DNA from: Acanthosepion lycidas
Lineage: Eukaryota; Mollusca; Cephalopoda; Sepiida; Sepiidae
Length of the DNA stretch: 64,000 nucleotides
Direction: 5' to 3'
NCBI GenBank assembly: GCA_963932145.1
Contig: OZ010574.1
Location: 59,097,232-59,161,231, forward strand
In this document: one piece after another, positions 53,607 through 64,000 of the stretch
Layout: the number at the start of each line of letters is the position of its first letter
Position numbering within the stretch: position 1 is the first letter of the stretch
Position numbers and translations under genes: made by a program
Notes under the pieces: generated by a model
The model's input: only the letters and a program-made list of their open reading frames with translations
Databases searched by the model: none
Told to the model about the DNA's origin: nothing

Positions 53607-54525
53607 TCCACGTCAACTTTTGCACAAATACTACTCTGCCCTTGCTGATGACTTTGTGGGCTATCCCAAGTAAATGTGATAAAAAAACCCAAAAACAAAC
53701 TGTTGCTCTGGGGCACTCCTTAAGCCAATAAAAAAGCATACATTTTTCTCCCTAGCTTTGTTCCACTTTTATAGCTTTTCAACACTGGCATTAAGATGTA
53801 GCCTACGTTCAGTTGGAATGTGGCAGCTAGGCTTGCATGCATTTTTCTTTCTCTCTCTAGACTTTTGAATTCTTTCACACGTGTCTTTCACATAGGCCTA
53901 CACAAATTTTACACACAAAGTTGCACATTCTTTAGTTTAAATGTCTTCTGTGTAACTAGTCTTTAAATGTTTTCATCTTTTATTGTAATCATAATTCCCT
54001 TTTGTCAATACATACAATTGGTTGTTGTTTGTTTTATATTGTGTTTTAATTTTTACCTGGACTCACATTGAATCCACCAATATTGTTTGTGGGATAAATG
54101 CTCAAGGAGTCCATAAATATTTAGTGTTGATTACTGCAACATAATGATGACTAAATATTTACTCAAACTTACCAGTAACCCCACGACAACTTCAATCTAG
54201 GGCTGTATATAAAACTATGAAGCCCAGTCTATCCCACTGTGCTACATGACTGTTAAATTTGCAAGAAGGATCATTCACCTGTTTTCAATTTGTGGATGTT
54301 TAAAACTTCCTTTGCACCAGAAAAGCTTGGTTGGGGGAAAGTGGTTTAGTCACCAATGACCTGATCATGTGGTAGATAGCACTAGGTTACATGGTATAAT
54401 CAAGTATAAGTTTTGAGATAAAAAATTAAAGTTCTTGTGTTGAAGTTCCTCATCTGTAGTTGTTTTTTAAGATGAAAAGAAATGCAATTTCTCCATGTGT
54501 ATGTTTGAAAAATAGAGGCAAGAGA
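53607..54525. other. No gene recognised
   Basis: No coding or family signal that I can support. Confidence 0.5.
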
Positions 54526-54632
54526 GAAAGTGAGGAGGAAAGTGTAAGTGTCATGTAGCTTGGTGAGGAAGAGTGTAAGTGTCACATAGCTTGGCGAGGA
54601 AGAATGTACACGTAGCTTGGTGAGGAAGACAA
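54526..54632. repeat. About 36-bp minisatellite, three units
   Basis: Three units of GTGAGGAAGAGTGTAAGTGTCA followed by a .TAGCTTG joint. The antisense 95-codon frame (54400-54687) is the translation of this repeat. Confidence 0.8.
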
Positions 54633-55154
54633 GTGAATAAGTAAGGGAATCTCTTTGAAGCCGATGTGTCTGGAACTGATGTTGCATGTATCTGTCTCTA
54701 TCTCCTTACTGGTTTTGTCTGTCTAGAGAATTTACTTAAATATTCTTCAAAGGGATCACAAAGCATGTTTTTATTGTGGGTGAGAATGTGACTCATTGGT
54801 TAAAAAATATTAAATATTTATTTTCAAAGGATTATTAACTGGAAGGATGCACAGATCCTCTGGCTCAAAAGACCCTTTTTTTTTTGTCATTTGTCTTGGT
54901 GTTTATTTTCGTCTTCCCTCCACACAAGTTAATTTTTTCTGGTCCCTTTCACTTTCAACTTGCAATGATGTTATCTGTCAATTATCTGGGTATTATTCTA
55001 GAGGGAGTAATACTGGTCTTTTACAAAACATTAGTTGACAGAGAAAAGTTATTACAGATGATTAAGTTGGTTGTATTAAATTTAGTATAGTATATAACTG
55101 GTTTTATTTTTTTTACTGGTATCAGTGGGGGGATATATTAGTACTTATGAGTTT

Positions 55155-55600
55155 TTAGTATTTTTTATCTTGTTTGTTGTTAAAGGGTATTTGACTGTGA
55201 TATAGTAGGTTTATATATTTAGGGTTATTTGAGAAAGTATTATATTTTTTTTGGTTTATGTTAATATTTCTAATCGCTCGTCTAATTTCTTCATCAACAA
55301 TGTAATTAGGAAAGTCATTATTAATGAGAGTTTGTTTAAAGTTTTTTAATTCTGTGTAGAAATTTTTTTGTCTGTGTGAAGAGTTAACTTTTGCACAGTT
55401 TATTAAATTTTGTATAATTGCTGTCATGATATTCACTTTTATAGTTGAGAGTGCATGTGTTTATGCAAGTTAGTTTTTCATGTGGGGAAGTAGTAAATGC
55501 ATTATTATTAGTGACCATTAGAAATATTAACATAAACCAAAAAGAACACAATACTTCCTCAAATAACCCTAAACATATCAAGCTACTATGACGAAATCAG
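55155..55600 (-). pseudogene. Probable Penelope-like element fragment
   Basis: The minus strand reads NFYTELKNFKQTLINNDFPN, YIVDEEIRRAIRNI and INLLYHSQIPFNNKQDKKY, resembling the stretch after the reverse transcriptase in Penelope-like proteins (L...F..N.FP..IVD.EI / NLFYHNQM...YK.DE). Broken and short; assignment from memory of the family. Confidence 0.5.
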
Positions 55601-55934
55601 TTTGCTTTTCAAAGACAACACGCAGCATGTTTTGAAAAAGGTCACCTATGATGTAAGCGGAGCTATGATTCTCCTCATTTTAGAAAGGAGAAGTTGATCA
55701 GCCCTGGTGATTTCAACCCTATGGCAGAACCTTCCTCGTTGCACTAAAAGGTTGGGATTGGTATGATACCAGTGCTAATATGACTGTGGCTGTTGGGGCT
55801 GGGCAAAAAACCAATTGTTGTCCTTGAACCATATGCATAAGACAGCGTATGGCACTTGCAACGTTAAAACAATCTTGTCTTCATATCCAGCCCTGGTGGA
55901 GAGGGCAGGTAAATATAAAAGTCTCCTAACAACA

Positions 55935-56035
55935 ACACTGAAGGTAGGGATCATCCATTATAACACTAGGTAGGGCAGGTAGCATCCATTATAACACTAG
56001 GTAGGGCAGGTAACATTCATTATAACTCTATAAGG
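55935..56035. repeat. About 33-bp minisatellite, three units
   Basis: Units of GGTAGGGCAGGTARCATYCAT followed by TATAACACTA, abutting the SINE-A head. Confidence 0.85.
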
Positions 56036-56036
56036 A

Positions 56037-56336
56037 GGGCATGGTGCAGTAATGGATAGTGGCTTGGATTGAGAAATCAACTCAGTTCAAATTCCAGTTG
56101 AATCCATTAAATTCACTTATGCGCTAATATCATTGGGAATCCTCTTCTTCTCCCCCCAGCTATGGGTAAATAGCAGGATAGACTGGGTAGACCACAGTCC
56201 AGACAGTTGTAGACCAGTTGCCATCCAAGACAACTGGTCTACCGCAGAAAGAAATGGCAGCCTAATACGGGAAAAATCTGCCTCATCAGACATGGTTGCC
56301 TAAGCATGTATCACGCATGACACATAACTGGCTGAT
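56037..56336 (+). mobile_element. SINE family A, near full length
   Basis: Complete from the tRNA-like head (GCAGTAATGGATAGTGGC, CAGTTCAAATTCCAG) to the distal TATCACGCATGACACATAAC. The core contains a short duplication (CAGTTGTAGACCAGTTGCCA / CAACTGGTCTACC). Confidence 0.9.
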
Positions 56337-57009
56337 ATATAGCATATAACTTATTTCCATGAGTTTTTTCTTTTTTCAGTACGCATTCAGAGATTAGTAT
56401 TGACTGATGAATTGGTGTTGCCCATGTTGAAAGATAGGATAAGAGGTTAAATTTATTATTAGGTAGCGTCATAGTTTTTTATTTTTATTCTTAGCAGCAT
56501 CCATTTTGCCAGGAAGTAAAACGCTTTATAATTACTTACCAGTGCAAGAGTTGAATATCACTGTATTTGCTAAGAAAATAGCCACTGAGTTTTTTCCTGC
56601 TTATAGGAGAATGTAGAAGTCATTGAACTGGAAGTTGATCATAATTGGACTAGAAAAGAGTTTTTTTTGTTGCAGTGGGTTAGAAGCATTCCATTATGAG
56701 TAAATTTGTAGCTGACGACTGGTGCACAAGTTGATATTTGATTATTATCGGCTGGATCACTGTGAAGAAGTGGTATAATGCAGTAAGGCATGAATGATCC
56801 TTTGCTAAAAGCATCACTGGTGACATGCACCAGAGCATCTGAGAGATGTGCTTTATGAAATACATAAATGATTTGTTCTCCTACATGAACATCACCAACA
56901 GCTGCAGACTTCTGTAGATATTGTTTCTTAACTCCTGTTTTGAAGAGTGTCAATTTAAAAAAAGGGAAAAACAAACATTTAAATGACATTTTCCCCAAGG
57001 AACATTTTA
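56337..57009. other. No gene recognised
   Basis: A 119-codon minus frame (56639-56998: MGKMSFKCLFFPF..VHVTSDAF) gives no family match. Its first part, complementary to ACATTTAAATGACATTTTCC, recurs at about 61548, so it lies partly in a dispersed repeat. Confidence 0.45.
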
Positions 57010-57240
57010 ATCACTTGGAACTGGTTGACTATGCATTGGATTATCTGTCCTCAAAGATGCACCCCAATTTTAACTGTCAAAATTTTAACTAAAGTAAACC
57101 TCAAATTAATATCTCAATACTTTCACACAATCAAGATGCTTTGATGTTTTGAGAGTGCTGACCATTAAGCTGAACCTCTTCACTTCATTTTTTTCTTCTC
57201 TTGCAATACAAAGACATGGTAAATTTATATCTGAAGCAGC
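57010..57240. repeat. Dispersed repeat U, copy 1
   Basis: Direct repeat of 58788-59020: ACTTGGAA.TGGTTGACTATGC, AAAGTAAACC.CAAATTAATAT, ATCAAGATG.TTTTGAT and TTTTTCTTCTC..CAATA. Unclassified and non-coding. Confidence 0.7.
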
Positions 57241-57737
57241 CTTTCATGCAAAACTCCCATTCCAAAATTCATTCTTCAGCCATGTAGTAAATATTTTTAA
57301 ATTTAATGGTAAGCCTGTCTCATGATCAATAATAATAATAATAGTATAGTATGACTGGCGTCTTGTATCCAATTATGACTGCTAGGATGCTTATCTAATC
57401 ACTGTTGCAGACAAAGGTACATTCTTTAACACTCATTGAGCCAAATGTAGATCCATTTTCTGGAAGAGAGTGCGTAATTTGATATGATCCACAGTTTGAA
57501 TAAGACCAGCACACTTGAACACTCGGTCACAATGACTTGTGTCTTTGACAGATTTCAAACAGTTCCATCAGTCCAATTTCACCCAAAAACTTGTGTCAAC
57601 CTGTGGCGTAGTTTTCAAGAACCTCCCAATGGTGCTGACTGTTGGGATCATCACCTGAGATTGATATTAGTAAGAAGTCAGTCAGTGTGATTTGAACTTG
57701 GGTTTCATTTTAGTTAATATACCTTTTTTTTTTAAAT
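57241..57737. other. No gene recognised
   Basis: An (AAT)n run is at about 57330. The 68-codon frame at 57484 has no recognisable match; FDRFQTVPSVQFHPKT is unsupported as an exon. Confidence 0.45.
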
Positions 57738-57890
57738 TTTCTTGAATAGTGAAATTAATGACAACTGGCCTAGATTGAGAAGTCCTACGAAAGAAAGGTG
57801 ATGCCTCCGACAGGAATTGAACCTGTATCCTTTTTTTCATCGGGGAAATCACTTCTATAGCTGAAATGTATTGCGACCAGTTTGGCCAGG
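57738..57890 (-). mobile_element. tRNA-derived SINE, family E, copy 1
   Basis: The minus strand has a B-box region CAGGTTCAATTCCTGTCGGA, an upstream tRNA-like portion and a tail TTCTCAATCTAGGCCAGTTG. The second copy is at 58634-58785. The second half is well conserved between them. Confidence 0.7.
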
Positions 57891-58633
57891 GAGGCTGTAT
57901 TGATAAAGAAAGGATAAAATTACCTATAAAAATTACCTATATATTTATAAAATTACCTATGTAAAAAATGCACATTTCTTGTTGGGACATCCTCAAGCCT
58001 ATATAAGCTACCTTCAGTTTTGTACCTGAAGTATTGGAGAAACATTGTTATTAATATAAATAAAAATAAAATGCTAAATAAGAATAATAATGAAAATTAT
58101 GAATAAAATAAAATAAAATTTAAACATTGTTTAAAATAAATAATTAATGAAAATAATAAAATTGCTCCCAGCATGGAACAGGGACTGTTTCTACTGGAAG
58201 TACAAACATCCCGCCAAAAGACATGAGATTCAATCTCTTCACCCAAGGACTGTCAGGATGATAATGTGTGTAACTTCCCTCCATGATAGGACTTGTGATA
58301 TTACAGACTAACTTATTCCCTTTTATAACATGAACATTATCGTAATTGTAATGTAAAACACACACACACACACCAATACACACAAATAAAATTGTATGAA
58401 ATTACCATAAAATTTATCATGTTTTTTATTGTTATTGTGTGCATTTGTTTGTACTGTTTTTCCTCTTGAGCACAGGCTCGAATTTAAGACTCCTATGGTG
58501 TGAGTGAATACCCCCACAGCATAAACAACAGTAATTTTTGAATGTATTTTTATCCTACATTATTTCTTATTAATATAAACATTATTTTTAGAGGCAACAG
58601 GTGTTTAAATTGCTATCCCTGTTTTTTTATTTA
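57891..58633. other. No gene recognised
   Basis: A/T-rich (AAATA)n around 58050-58160. Minus frames at 58144-58517 overlap a (CA)n tract and lack similarity. Confidence 0.45.
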
Positions 58634-58785
58634 TTTTCTTAAACTGTGAAATTAATGACAACAGGCCTAGATTGAGAAGTCTTACTAAAGAAAGATTGTG
58701 GCTCTGACAGGAATCGAACCTGTATCTCTTTTTCCATCAGAGAAACCACTTCTATTGTCAAAACGTGCTGCAATTTGTCTGGCCA
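58634..58785 (-). mobile_element. tRNA-derived SINE, family E, copy 2
   Basis: Same element as 57738-57890 with a better-kept B box (CAGGTTCGATTCCTGTCAGA). It abuts repeat U copy 2. Confidence 0.75.
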
Positions 58786-58787
58786 CT

Positions 58788-59020
58788 TGGAAATGGTTAA
58801 CTATGCTTCATATTTTCTGGTTTCAAAAAGGTGCGCCCTAATTTTAATTTTCAAAATGTTGGACCAAGTAAACCACAAATTAATATCTTGACGCTTTTGT
58901 GCAACCAAGATGTTTTGATTTTTTGTCAATGATGACCCATGACACTGACTATCTTGACTACAGCATTTTTCTTTCTTTTTCTCTTTCAATATGGAGACAA
59001 GGTAAATCTACATCCAAATT
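58788..59020. repeat. Dispersed repeat U, copy 2
   Basis: Direct partner of 57010-57240. The 62-codon minus frame here is incidental. Confidence 0.7.
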
Positions 59021-59514
59021 TACAATCTAACCTGCCAGTAAGTACCCACAGTAGAGCTGCCTTGACGTGACAAGGGTAACTGAAAGTTCTCAGCCTGACC
59101 AAAGAACAAAATTTTTTTTCTTACGTTTGTTCAGATTTTGTTAAGTGGGTCAGACCAATAACTTTTAAGCCATACCAGTTAAGATAATTCACTCATCAGC
59201 CAATGTAGAGGGCATCCATTATTACACTCTTTTGGTTAGGCTAGCTCCACAAATAATTTTAAAAATCAGTAAGAAATAGTTTGATTTTTGAAGACAGCAT
59301 ATTTTTAAAAACCCTCTCAATAATTTCACTAAAGGTAGGGAGCATCCTTTAAGGTACCTCCCCAAATAAAAAGCGATACCTAAATTTTAAAATGTATTTT
59401 ATAAATAAAAAAGTCTTTCTTGAAGCTTTTATTTTAGCTTTAATTGAAGGCTAATAGATACTAATTTATCCTATAATCCTATACTAATTTATGGTCCCTT
59501 ATTAACTCCAGGGA
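59021..59514. other. No gene recognised
   Basis: Contains GGTAGGGAGCATCCTTTAAG (about 59334), related to the 55.95-kb minisatellite unit, and the TTTCTTGAAGCTTTTATTTTAG fragment (about 59411). Confidence 0.5.
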
Positions 59515-59737
59515 AAGAAAATGTATCTTAGATGTTGCACAAAACCGAAAGTATGGAGCACCCAGTAGGTATGGAAGTAACTATTCAGTTTTTATGAATC
59601 TAGTGAGACAAAACTGCTAAACATTGCACCACAGTGAGGTGCCCACAATTTACTAAGCATGGCTTAGATGTGGCACAAGGTCAAAAAAATGAGCATCTAG
59701 TGAGGATCAAAATCGTTACTCAATTGTAAGCACCCAA

Positions 59738-59738
<1 letters not shown>
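59515..59738 (-). mobile_element. Two tandem SINE-B units, minus strand
   Basis: The complement shows one unit's end (CTAGATGCTCA, GACCTTGTGCCACATCTAAG) joined to another head (TTGTGGGCACCTCACTGTGG, GTGCAATGTTTAGCA) and tail (CTGGGTGCTCCATACTTTC, GTGCAACATCTAAG). So it is a dimer of the family that forms the tetramer at 33 kb. The B box of the second unit is altered. Confidence 0.75.

Positions 59739-59741
<3 letters not shown>

Positions 59742-59783
<42 letters not shown>
59742..59783. repeat. (GT)n microsatellite
   Basis: A perfect GT run of 42 bp directly beside the SINE-B dimer. Confidence 0.98.
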
Positions 59784-59785
<2 letters not shown>

Positions 59786-59924
59786 AGAATGTGATGGGTA
59801 AATTGTCACCATTTTATATTTTTTTATTTCGTTCATGTGTATCGTTTGTTTTTGATTTTGTCAACTGCAAAGTATAGTAGAGTCAGTTGGGAACCGTCTG
59901 TGAGAATAAGAGCACCATGATGCA

Positions 59925-60238
59925 ATTCACTCTGTTAGACAGTGGAGTAATGGCTAGCAGCTTGGATTGCAGAATTGGAGAGCTGTGTTCGAATTGCAGT
60001 CAAATTCATTACATTCACTTATGTGCTAATACCATTGGGAAAGGTATGAATCTTCTTCTTCTCCCCCTAGCTATGGGTAAATAGCAGGACAGACCAGGTT
60101 CTATAGCCTTGGATGGCAACTAGTCTACTGCAGAAAGAAATGGTAAACTACTATGGGAAAAAATCTGCCTCGTCAGTCATGTATCAAAAGATACATGATT
60201 GCCTAAGCATGTATCATGCATGGCATATAACTGACTGA
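59925..60238 (+). mobile_element. SINE family A, full length
   Basis: Head GTGGAGTAATGGCTAGCAGC, B-box region GTGTTCGAATTGCAGTC, the core TGGATGGCAACTAGTCTACT, GTATCAAAAGATAC and the distal TATCATGCATGGCATATAAC. Confidence 0.9.
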
Positions 60239-60399
60239 TTCTGTACTGCTTGGCATTCATGCCAGAGGCTTCAATATGAACATTTCATAGTGTTTGGGTG
60301 TCAATCTGAGGACAGTGCAGAGTTGGATGAATCTGATGGTGATTAAGAAGGTGTTTGGACTGGCAAGAGGCCAACAAAATTCCTTGTAGCACCAAAGAT

Positions 60400-60515
60400 G
60401 AACTGAAGGCAAGTATTATGGAAATATTCACTAACTTAAACAAGGAGACTATCCAGAAGAGTAGCAGGAGTTTCTGAATTGTCTAGAGGCTGTGGTGATT
60501 CAATGGTGATTTTAT
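60400..60515 (+). pseudogene. Mariner/IS630-type transposase C-terminal remnant
   Basis: The plus strand reads ELKASIMEIFTNLNKETIQK and ends NGDFIE before a stop, with stops inside the SRSF..RLW section. The ELK.RI...F..L..DM..K....FR.RLE.V...NGDFFE pattern is that of a mariner-like transposase C-terminus. It is unrelated in sequence to the 2.2-kb remnant. Confidence 0.6.
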
Positions 60516-60584
60516 TGAATAAATTTACTCTTTAGTATTTCAAGATATTTTTGTGTGCAGTTTTGGTAAATATACCTGTTAATA

Positions 60585-60725
60585 TGAGATGTCAGTGTTA
60601 TTTTCATTTTTGCTTCATTTAGATGACAATTTATCCATCGCACCCTGTACATCTGTTAAAATGAGACGTCAGTGTTGTTTTCATTTTCGCTTCAATTTAG
60701 ATGACAATTTATCCATCGCACCCTG
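60585..60725 (+). repeat. Two tandem copies of a mariner-like terminal segment
   Basis: Two units of about 71 bp (ATGAGAYGTCAGTGTT.TTTTC, TTAGATGACAATTTATCCAT, CGCACCCTGTA) follow the transposase remnant by 70 bp. The second runs into (TCTA)n. It parallels the triplicated end at 2.46-2.71 kb. Confidence 0.8.
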
Positions 60726-60899
60726 TATCTATCTATCTATCTCAAAACATACCATGCAAAAAATTAAAAGTTCTTTATTAATGAAGAAACAAACTGGTTA
60801 AAATGATTCATTATCTGACAAGACTACCAATAGCTGCAGACTTCTATGAATGGAGTTTCTATTTTTATCCTATCATTCACCCCAATACAAGGTCCAAGA

Positions 60900-61490
60900 G
60901 CCACTCAAGGTAGAGAGTTACTGAATGAGGTAAGGAAGGAGGGAGTAGAGGATATTAAGAGAATATATAGGATAGATAAAGACTGGAAGAGTTTAAGATT
61001 GTGGTGATCATGGAAGTATCCTTTTGGGAATCTGTTCAACAATGTAACAGTTCTGGAGAATAAGCTATCCGAGTTGAACTTCCTCCTTACTAATGGAATA
61101 CAACAGGAATGAAGATGAGTTGATTCCATGTCTGTGGCCTGGCGTGTCCTAACTGTGAAAGTCTCGACTGGTGGAAGTAAGGAATGTAGCTCAACTTAAC
61201 ATCTGCCATGAAAATAGAATAGCGAGAGGCTAAGAACATTTCCTCTCTGGGAAAAGGGTTTTAGGCTGGAAAATAATTCATCACACCGAATTCTACAGAA
61301 ACACATTTGAAGTCCGTCAAGACTGGAAAATCGAGTGGCTTCAGCCCAGGTATAGCAGTAGTACTCCATTTTCAATCTGACCTGGATCTTGCAAAGATAG
61401 AGCAAGACAGAAAGAATCAGGTACTTTTTGAAGCGGTATGATGAAGCAACTATTTTCCCCAGTATCTTTAGCAATAGATTGTATAGACAA
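60900..61490 (-). pseudogene. CR1/Jockey-like LINE C-terminal fragment
   Basis: The minus strand from 61474 reads KYLILSVLLYLCKIQVRLKM, EYYCYTWAEATRFSSLDGLQ and LSLFYFHGRC to a stop at 61196. In a shifted frame it continues VRTRQATDMESTHLHSC, RKFNSDSLFSRTVTLLNRFP. These match in order the C-terminal half of CR1/Jockey-type LINE proteins (LYKSQIRP.MEYCSHIW / LSLFYRY.HG.C / R.KF.SDSFFPRTARLWNSLP). A stop and a frame change make it dead. Confidence 0.8.
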
Positions 61491-61616
61491 GTTTTACATG
61501 AGGTCTGGAGTGAGCTTATTTCCTGCTCAGAACAATGTCAACTTAAAGACATTTAAATGACAACATTTTCCCACAAGGAACTAAGTTTTCACCCTCCTGG
61601 GTGGTGTTTGAACACC

Positions 61617-61620
<4 letters not shown>

Positions 61621-61670
<50 letters not shown>
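61621..61670. repeat. (TA)n microsatellite
   Basis: A TA run of about 50 bp immediately before a SINE-A head. Confidence 0.98.
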
Positions 61671-61671
<1 letters not shown>

Positions 61672-61672
<1 letters not shown>

Positions 61673-61863
61673 GAGGCACAGTGGAGTAATGGTTAGTGGC
61701 ATGGATAGTGGATTTGGAGAGCCGAATTCAAATTCCAGTCGAATCCATTACATTCACTTATGTGCTAATAACCTTTGGAAAGGTATGAATCCTCTTCTCC
61801 CTCCAGCTATGTGTAAATAGCAAGACAGACTGGGTTCTATAGCCTTGGATGGCAACTGGTCTA
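61672..61863 (+). mobile_element. SINE family A, 3'-truncated
   Basis: Head GTGGAGTAATGGTTAGTGGC and core to GGATGGCAACTGGTCTA, where it stops at GAGAAGGACAACTC. It is transcriptionally complete at the 5' side but lacks the hairpin tail. Confidence 0.85.
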
Positions 61864-62082
61864 GGAGAAGGACAACTCTGAATTCAAAACCCATGGAGGG
61901 TCTTTGGGGACCTTGTGGCACATAGTGCACCAGGTCTCTGTATTCGGCTCTTCAAAAAGGGTGGACGGTTCTGCACAAAACCTTCACCATTATAATCAAA
62001 TCTCATGTGCTGGTGTTGAGCTGTTGGTTCCTAGGAACTGATCTGCTTGACCTTCAAATGTTGAATATGATGGGAGATTTGA

Positions 62083-62084
<2 letters not shown>
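61864..62084. other. Unclassified, no gene
   Basis: A segment with GGTCTTTGGGGACCTTGTGG and GTGTTGAGCTGTTGGTTCCT reads like a SINE or LINE end, but no second copy is seen here. Confidence 0.4.

Positions 62085-62116
<32 letters not shown>
62085..62116. repeat. (AT)n microsatellite
   Basis: An AT run of about 32 bp. Confidence 0.98.
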
Positions 62117-62119
<3 letters not shown>

Positions 62120-62145
62120 AATGAATTTTTATGATTATATATGTA

Positions 62146-62887
62146 GATTGCTCCAAAAGTAATACCTCCTGTTTTATTATGCTAGTCCACAACATTAGAG
62201 GTGGTGTGGATGAACCTTTCCATTAATAACCTATAATTTGTTTTGCCTTGTTAAAGATAGCAATCTGGCAAAATAGTGTCTGACATGAAAGGAATTTGTG
62301 TGTGGTGAGGAGGAGACATTGCACCCATCAACGTTTATGGTCAGGTTGGCTGGTTTTATGGCATGTCAATCCTTTTTGGGTTATTTAATGTTATATTCTT
62401 GTACAAGGGTGTGCAGTGAGGATTGAACTCATTACTCAGTAGTAGTAATAGCCAATTAGACTAGCCTTGTTTGCCATTACCAGTCATAAAGATAGCTGGA
62501 AATGATTTTACTATGAAAATGCATTGCCAATGATTTTATGTTAATGTGTTTGATTTTATGATATACCAATTTAGTGGGGTTATTTAATGCTGAATTTTTA
62601 TATGCGACACCCAGTAAATATCAAACTCACTACTCCATAGTAATGGTGAACCATACTAGTCCTGCTATTACCCCACATTGAAAAACCCTGAACACTTATG
62701 GAGACCAAACAGTGGATGTAAGCACAATCAACTGTGGGAACACTTGTGTGTGACAGACCATATTCCAGGTGCCCCAGCACAGCTGCAAACTCTTGAAAAG
62801 GCATGACCAATAGAAGTAACTACGGGGAAAATAGTATTTTCATGTCAGAGAAAAATCAAATTGGAGGCATTAGTTTTGGAGCATTTT
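62146..62887. mobile_element. Mariner-like remnant with nested SINE pieces
   Basis: The left end TTGCTCCAAAAGTAATACCTCC and the right end, complement TGCTCCAAAACTAATGCCTCC, are inverted mariner-type termini. The interior lacks a readable transposase and contains minus-oriented SINE-B-like heads at about 62400-62470 and 62605-62665, each preceded by the GGTTATTTAATG motif. The right boundary is approximate. Confidence 0.65.
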
Positions 62888-63270
62888 TCATATATAGGAA
62901 CCTTGGAGATGTGGTGGAGGAGAGAGTGACATTTTTTTATATTTCAAAAAAATCTCAGCCCCAAATAGTTTAGTCGTACAAGAAGTTACTTAAGTTATCT
63001 GGTCTGCTCATAAAAAACAGAAGAATTTTTGAGAAATAATAGCTGTAACTTAGCATTAATTAGACCTTCGTCAACCTCTGACATTTGTTTGAATTGAAGG
63101 ATATTGAATTTTTTTTTTTTTTATCATTTTGAATGGCAGAGATCTTGTTCATAATATTAATACAGTGTCAAATCCTTTCCTGGCAGGATGTACCAAAAGC
63201 ATATTGAGGCAGCGAGCCACCTATCTGATGAGCTTGTCTCAATGGATGATAGAACTGTGGTTAGTAGGTT
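62888..63270. other. No gene recognised
   Basis: Contains a T14 run. No supported feature. Confidence 0.5.
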
Positions 63271-63274
63271 CGAC

Positions 63275-63370
63275 AAAGTGAAGAATGTCGATAAGTGCTA
63301 CAACAGATAAGAGGATGTAGAGAGCCATAATCACAAATGTCCTGAAGGGGCACAGCCCATAGAAGAAGTA
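63275..63370 (+). mobile_element. LINE 3' end, same family as 46.9 kb
   Basis: Short copy of the terminal ~95 bp, with GAGAGCCATAATCACAAATG, TCCTGAAGGGGCACAGCCCA and TAGAAGAAG, corresponding to 46840-46928. Confidence 0.6.
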
Positions 63371-63589
63371 TTTAATGTGATAATATTTGTTAGCCCTTCA
63401 CCATGTGCAATGGATGTTTTTGCCGAATGAAATGCGAGATTTCAAGATTGAAAGATCATTACTCGTTAAAATTTAAAGCCTTTTTTTTGTCTTTAACTGA
63501 TGATCAAGGCAAATGACAAATGAGTAGTTGGATTTTTTGGCAATAAAATATTGAATAGAAGAAACAAGAGGAATACTACCATTCTTCTT

Positions 63590-64000
63590 TTTTTTTTTTT
63601 TAAAAAAAATCAAATTCACCCCATGCAAGGCATTAGACTGATGAAGACACAATGGGTTACTGGTGGGAGGTGAAGGAATTAGAAAACAAACATTACTAAA
63701 GAGCAAAAACAATAGAAGAGTAATCAAGAAGACGGTAGATAGTTAATGACAATATATTTAAATTGTTGTAGATTAAAGATGGCAGGAAAGCATAGAGCCA
63801 GAAGAGAGTTCCATAAATCAGAGGTGAAAGAAGAAACTGTCAGCATAGAACTTACTGCTACATCTCCCCAATTCAACATTATGTTGATGATATCTCATTG
63901 CTAGTCTAGTGCTGTGCTTAAATTCATAAAGTCTAGGTACCATAGTAAAGAGCTTATCCAAACAATTATAGGAAGGCAACTTTACGGTGATGGGAAAGTG
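63590..64000 (-). pseudogene. CR1/Jockey-like LINE 3' end, runs off the window
   Basis: The minus strand contains RCSSKFYADSFFFH and, in a different frame, LWNSLLALCFP, with a 3' UTR ending GCATGGGGTGAATTTGATTTT next to an A/T tail (63585-63608). It is the same family as 53300-53606, whose end reads TTAGGGTGAACTTGATTAC. The upstream part would lie beyond 64000. Confidence 0.65.

Noticed and set aside
56639-56998. 119-codon minus-strand gene
   Set aside because: No recognisable domain, and its start lies in sequence that recurs near 61.55 kb, so it is part of a dispersed repeat.

Overview
The window looks like an intergenic, transposon-saturated stretch of an invertebrate nuclear genome, most likely a lophotrochozoan and perhaps a cephalopod mollusc. 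The evidence is AT-rich sequence with long TA, CA and ATT runs, many tRNA-derived SINEs, degenerate non-LTR retrotransposon ends of several clades, Tc1/mariner miniature elements, Penelope-like fragments and a single conserved animal gene. Nothing prokaryotic is present (no operons, no Shine-Dalgarno sites). The species call is inference; no marker in the window fixes it.

One convincing host gene is present: an uninterrupted 551-codon Speedy/RINGO-type CDK activator at 35371-37026 (+), visibly richer in GC than the AT-rich sequence around it. A second weaker host-like signal is a short ATGGCGG-type first exon with promoter-like elements near 30.1 kb (-). Almost everything else is repeats.

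Layout: 1-6.5 kb holds a 31-bp minisatellite, a mariner transposase remnant with a triplicated end, a SINE, and a Penelope-like element split by a solo LTR with a 4-bp target duplication. 7-8.2 kb is a tandem duplication in which only one copy received a mariner MITE and a SINE, so the other copy is a natural empty site. 9.9-12.2 kb (-) is a decayed gene of an uncharacterised multicopy family, interrupted by a 786-bp insertion with an 11-bp duplication. 12.2-17.9 kb is nested LTR-like and other repeats plus a 73-nt hairpin. 17.9-26.3 kb contains two Tx1-like LINEs (-), one nearly full length and one 5'-truncated, each with recognisable target-site duplications, both landed in one older LTR-like repeat. 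26.5-33.5 kb contains another LINE end, two inverted pairs of LTR-like sequences (one hit by a younger solo LTR) and a four-unit SINE array. 35.4-37 kb is the Speedy gene.

38.7-50 kb holds LINE ends, two Tc1-derived miniature elements, a mariner-type element carrying a three-unit repeat, a LINE whose C-terminal coding segment has been expanded into seven 105-bp units, a MITE nested in another TA-flanked element, and a 1.4-kb LTR. 51-64 kb is a mosaic of LTR, LINE, SINE and mariner remnants. Recurrent themes are nested insertion and local tandem multiplication of element parts (mariner ends at two loci, LINE coding segment, SINE units). Family assignments were made by reading translated motifs and comparing copies by eye within the window; no database search was possible.
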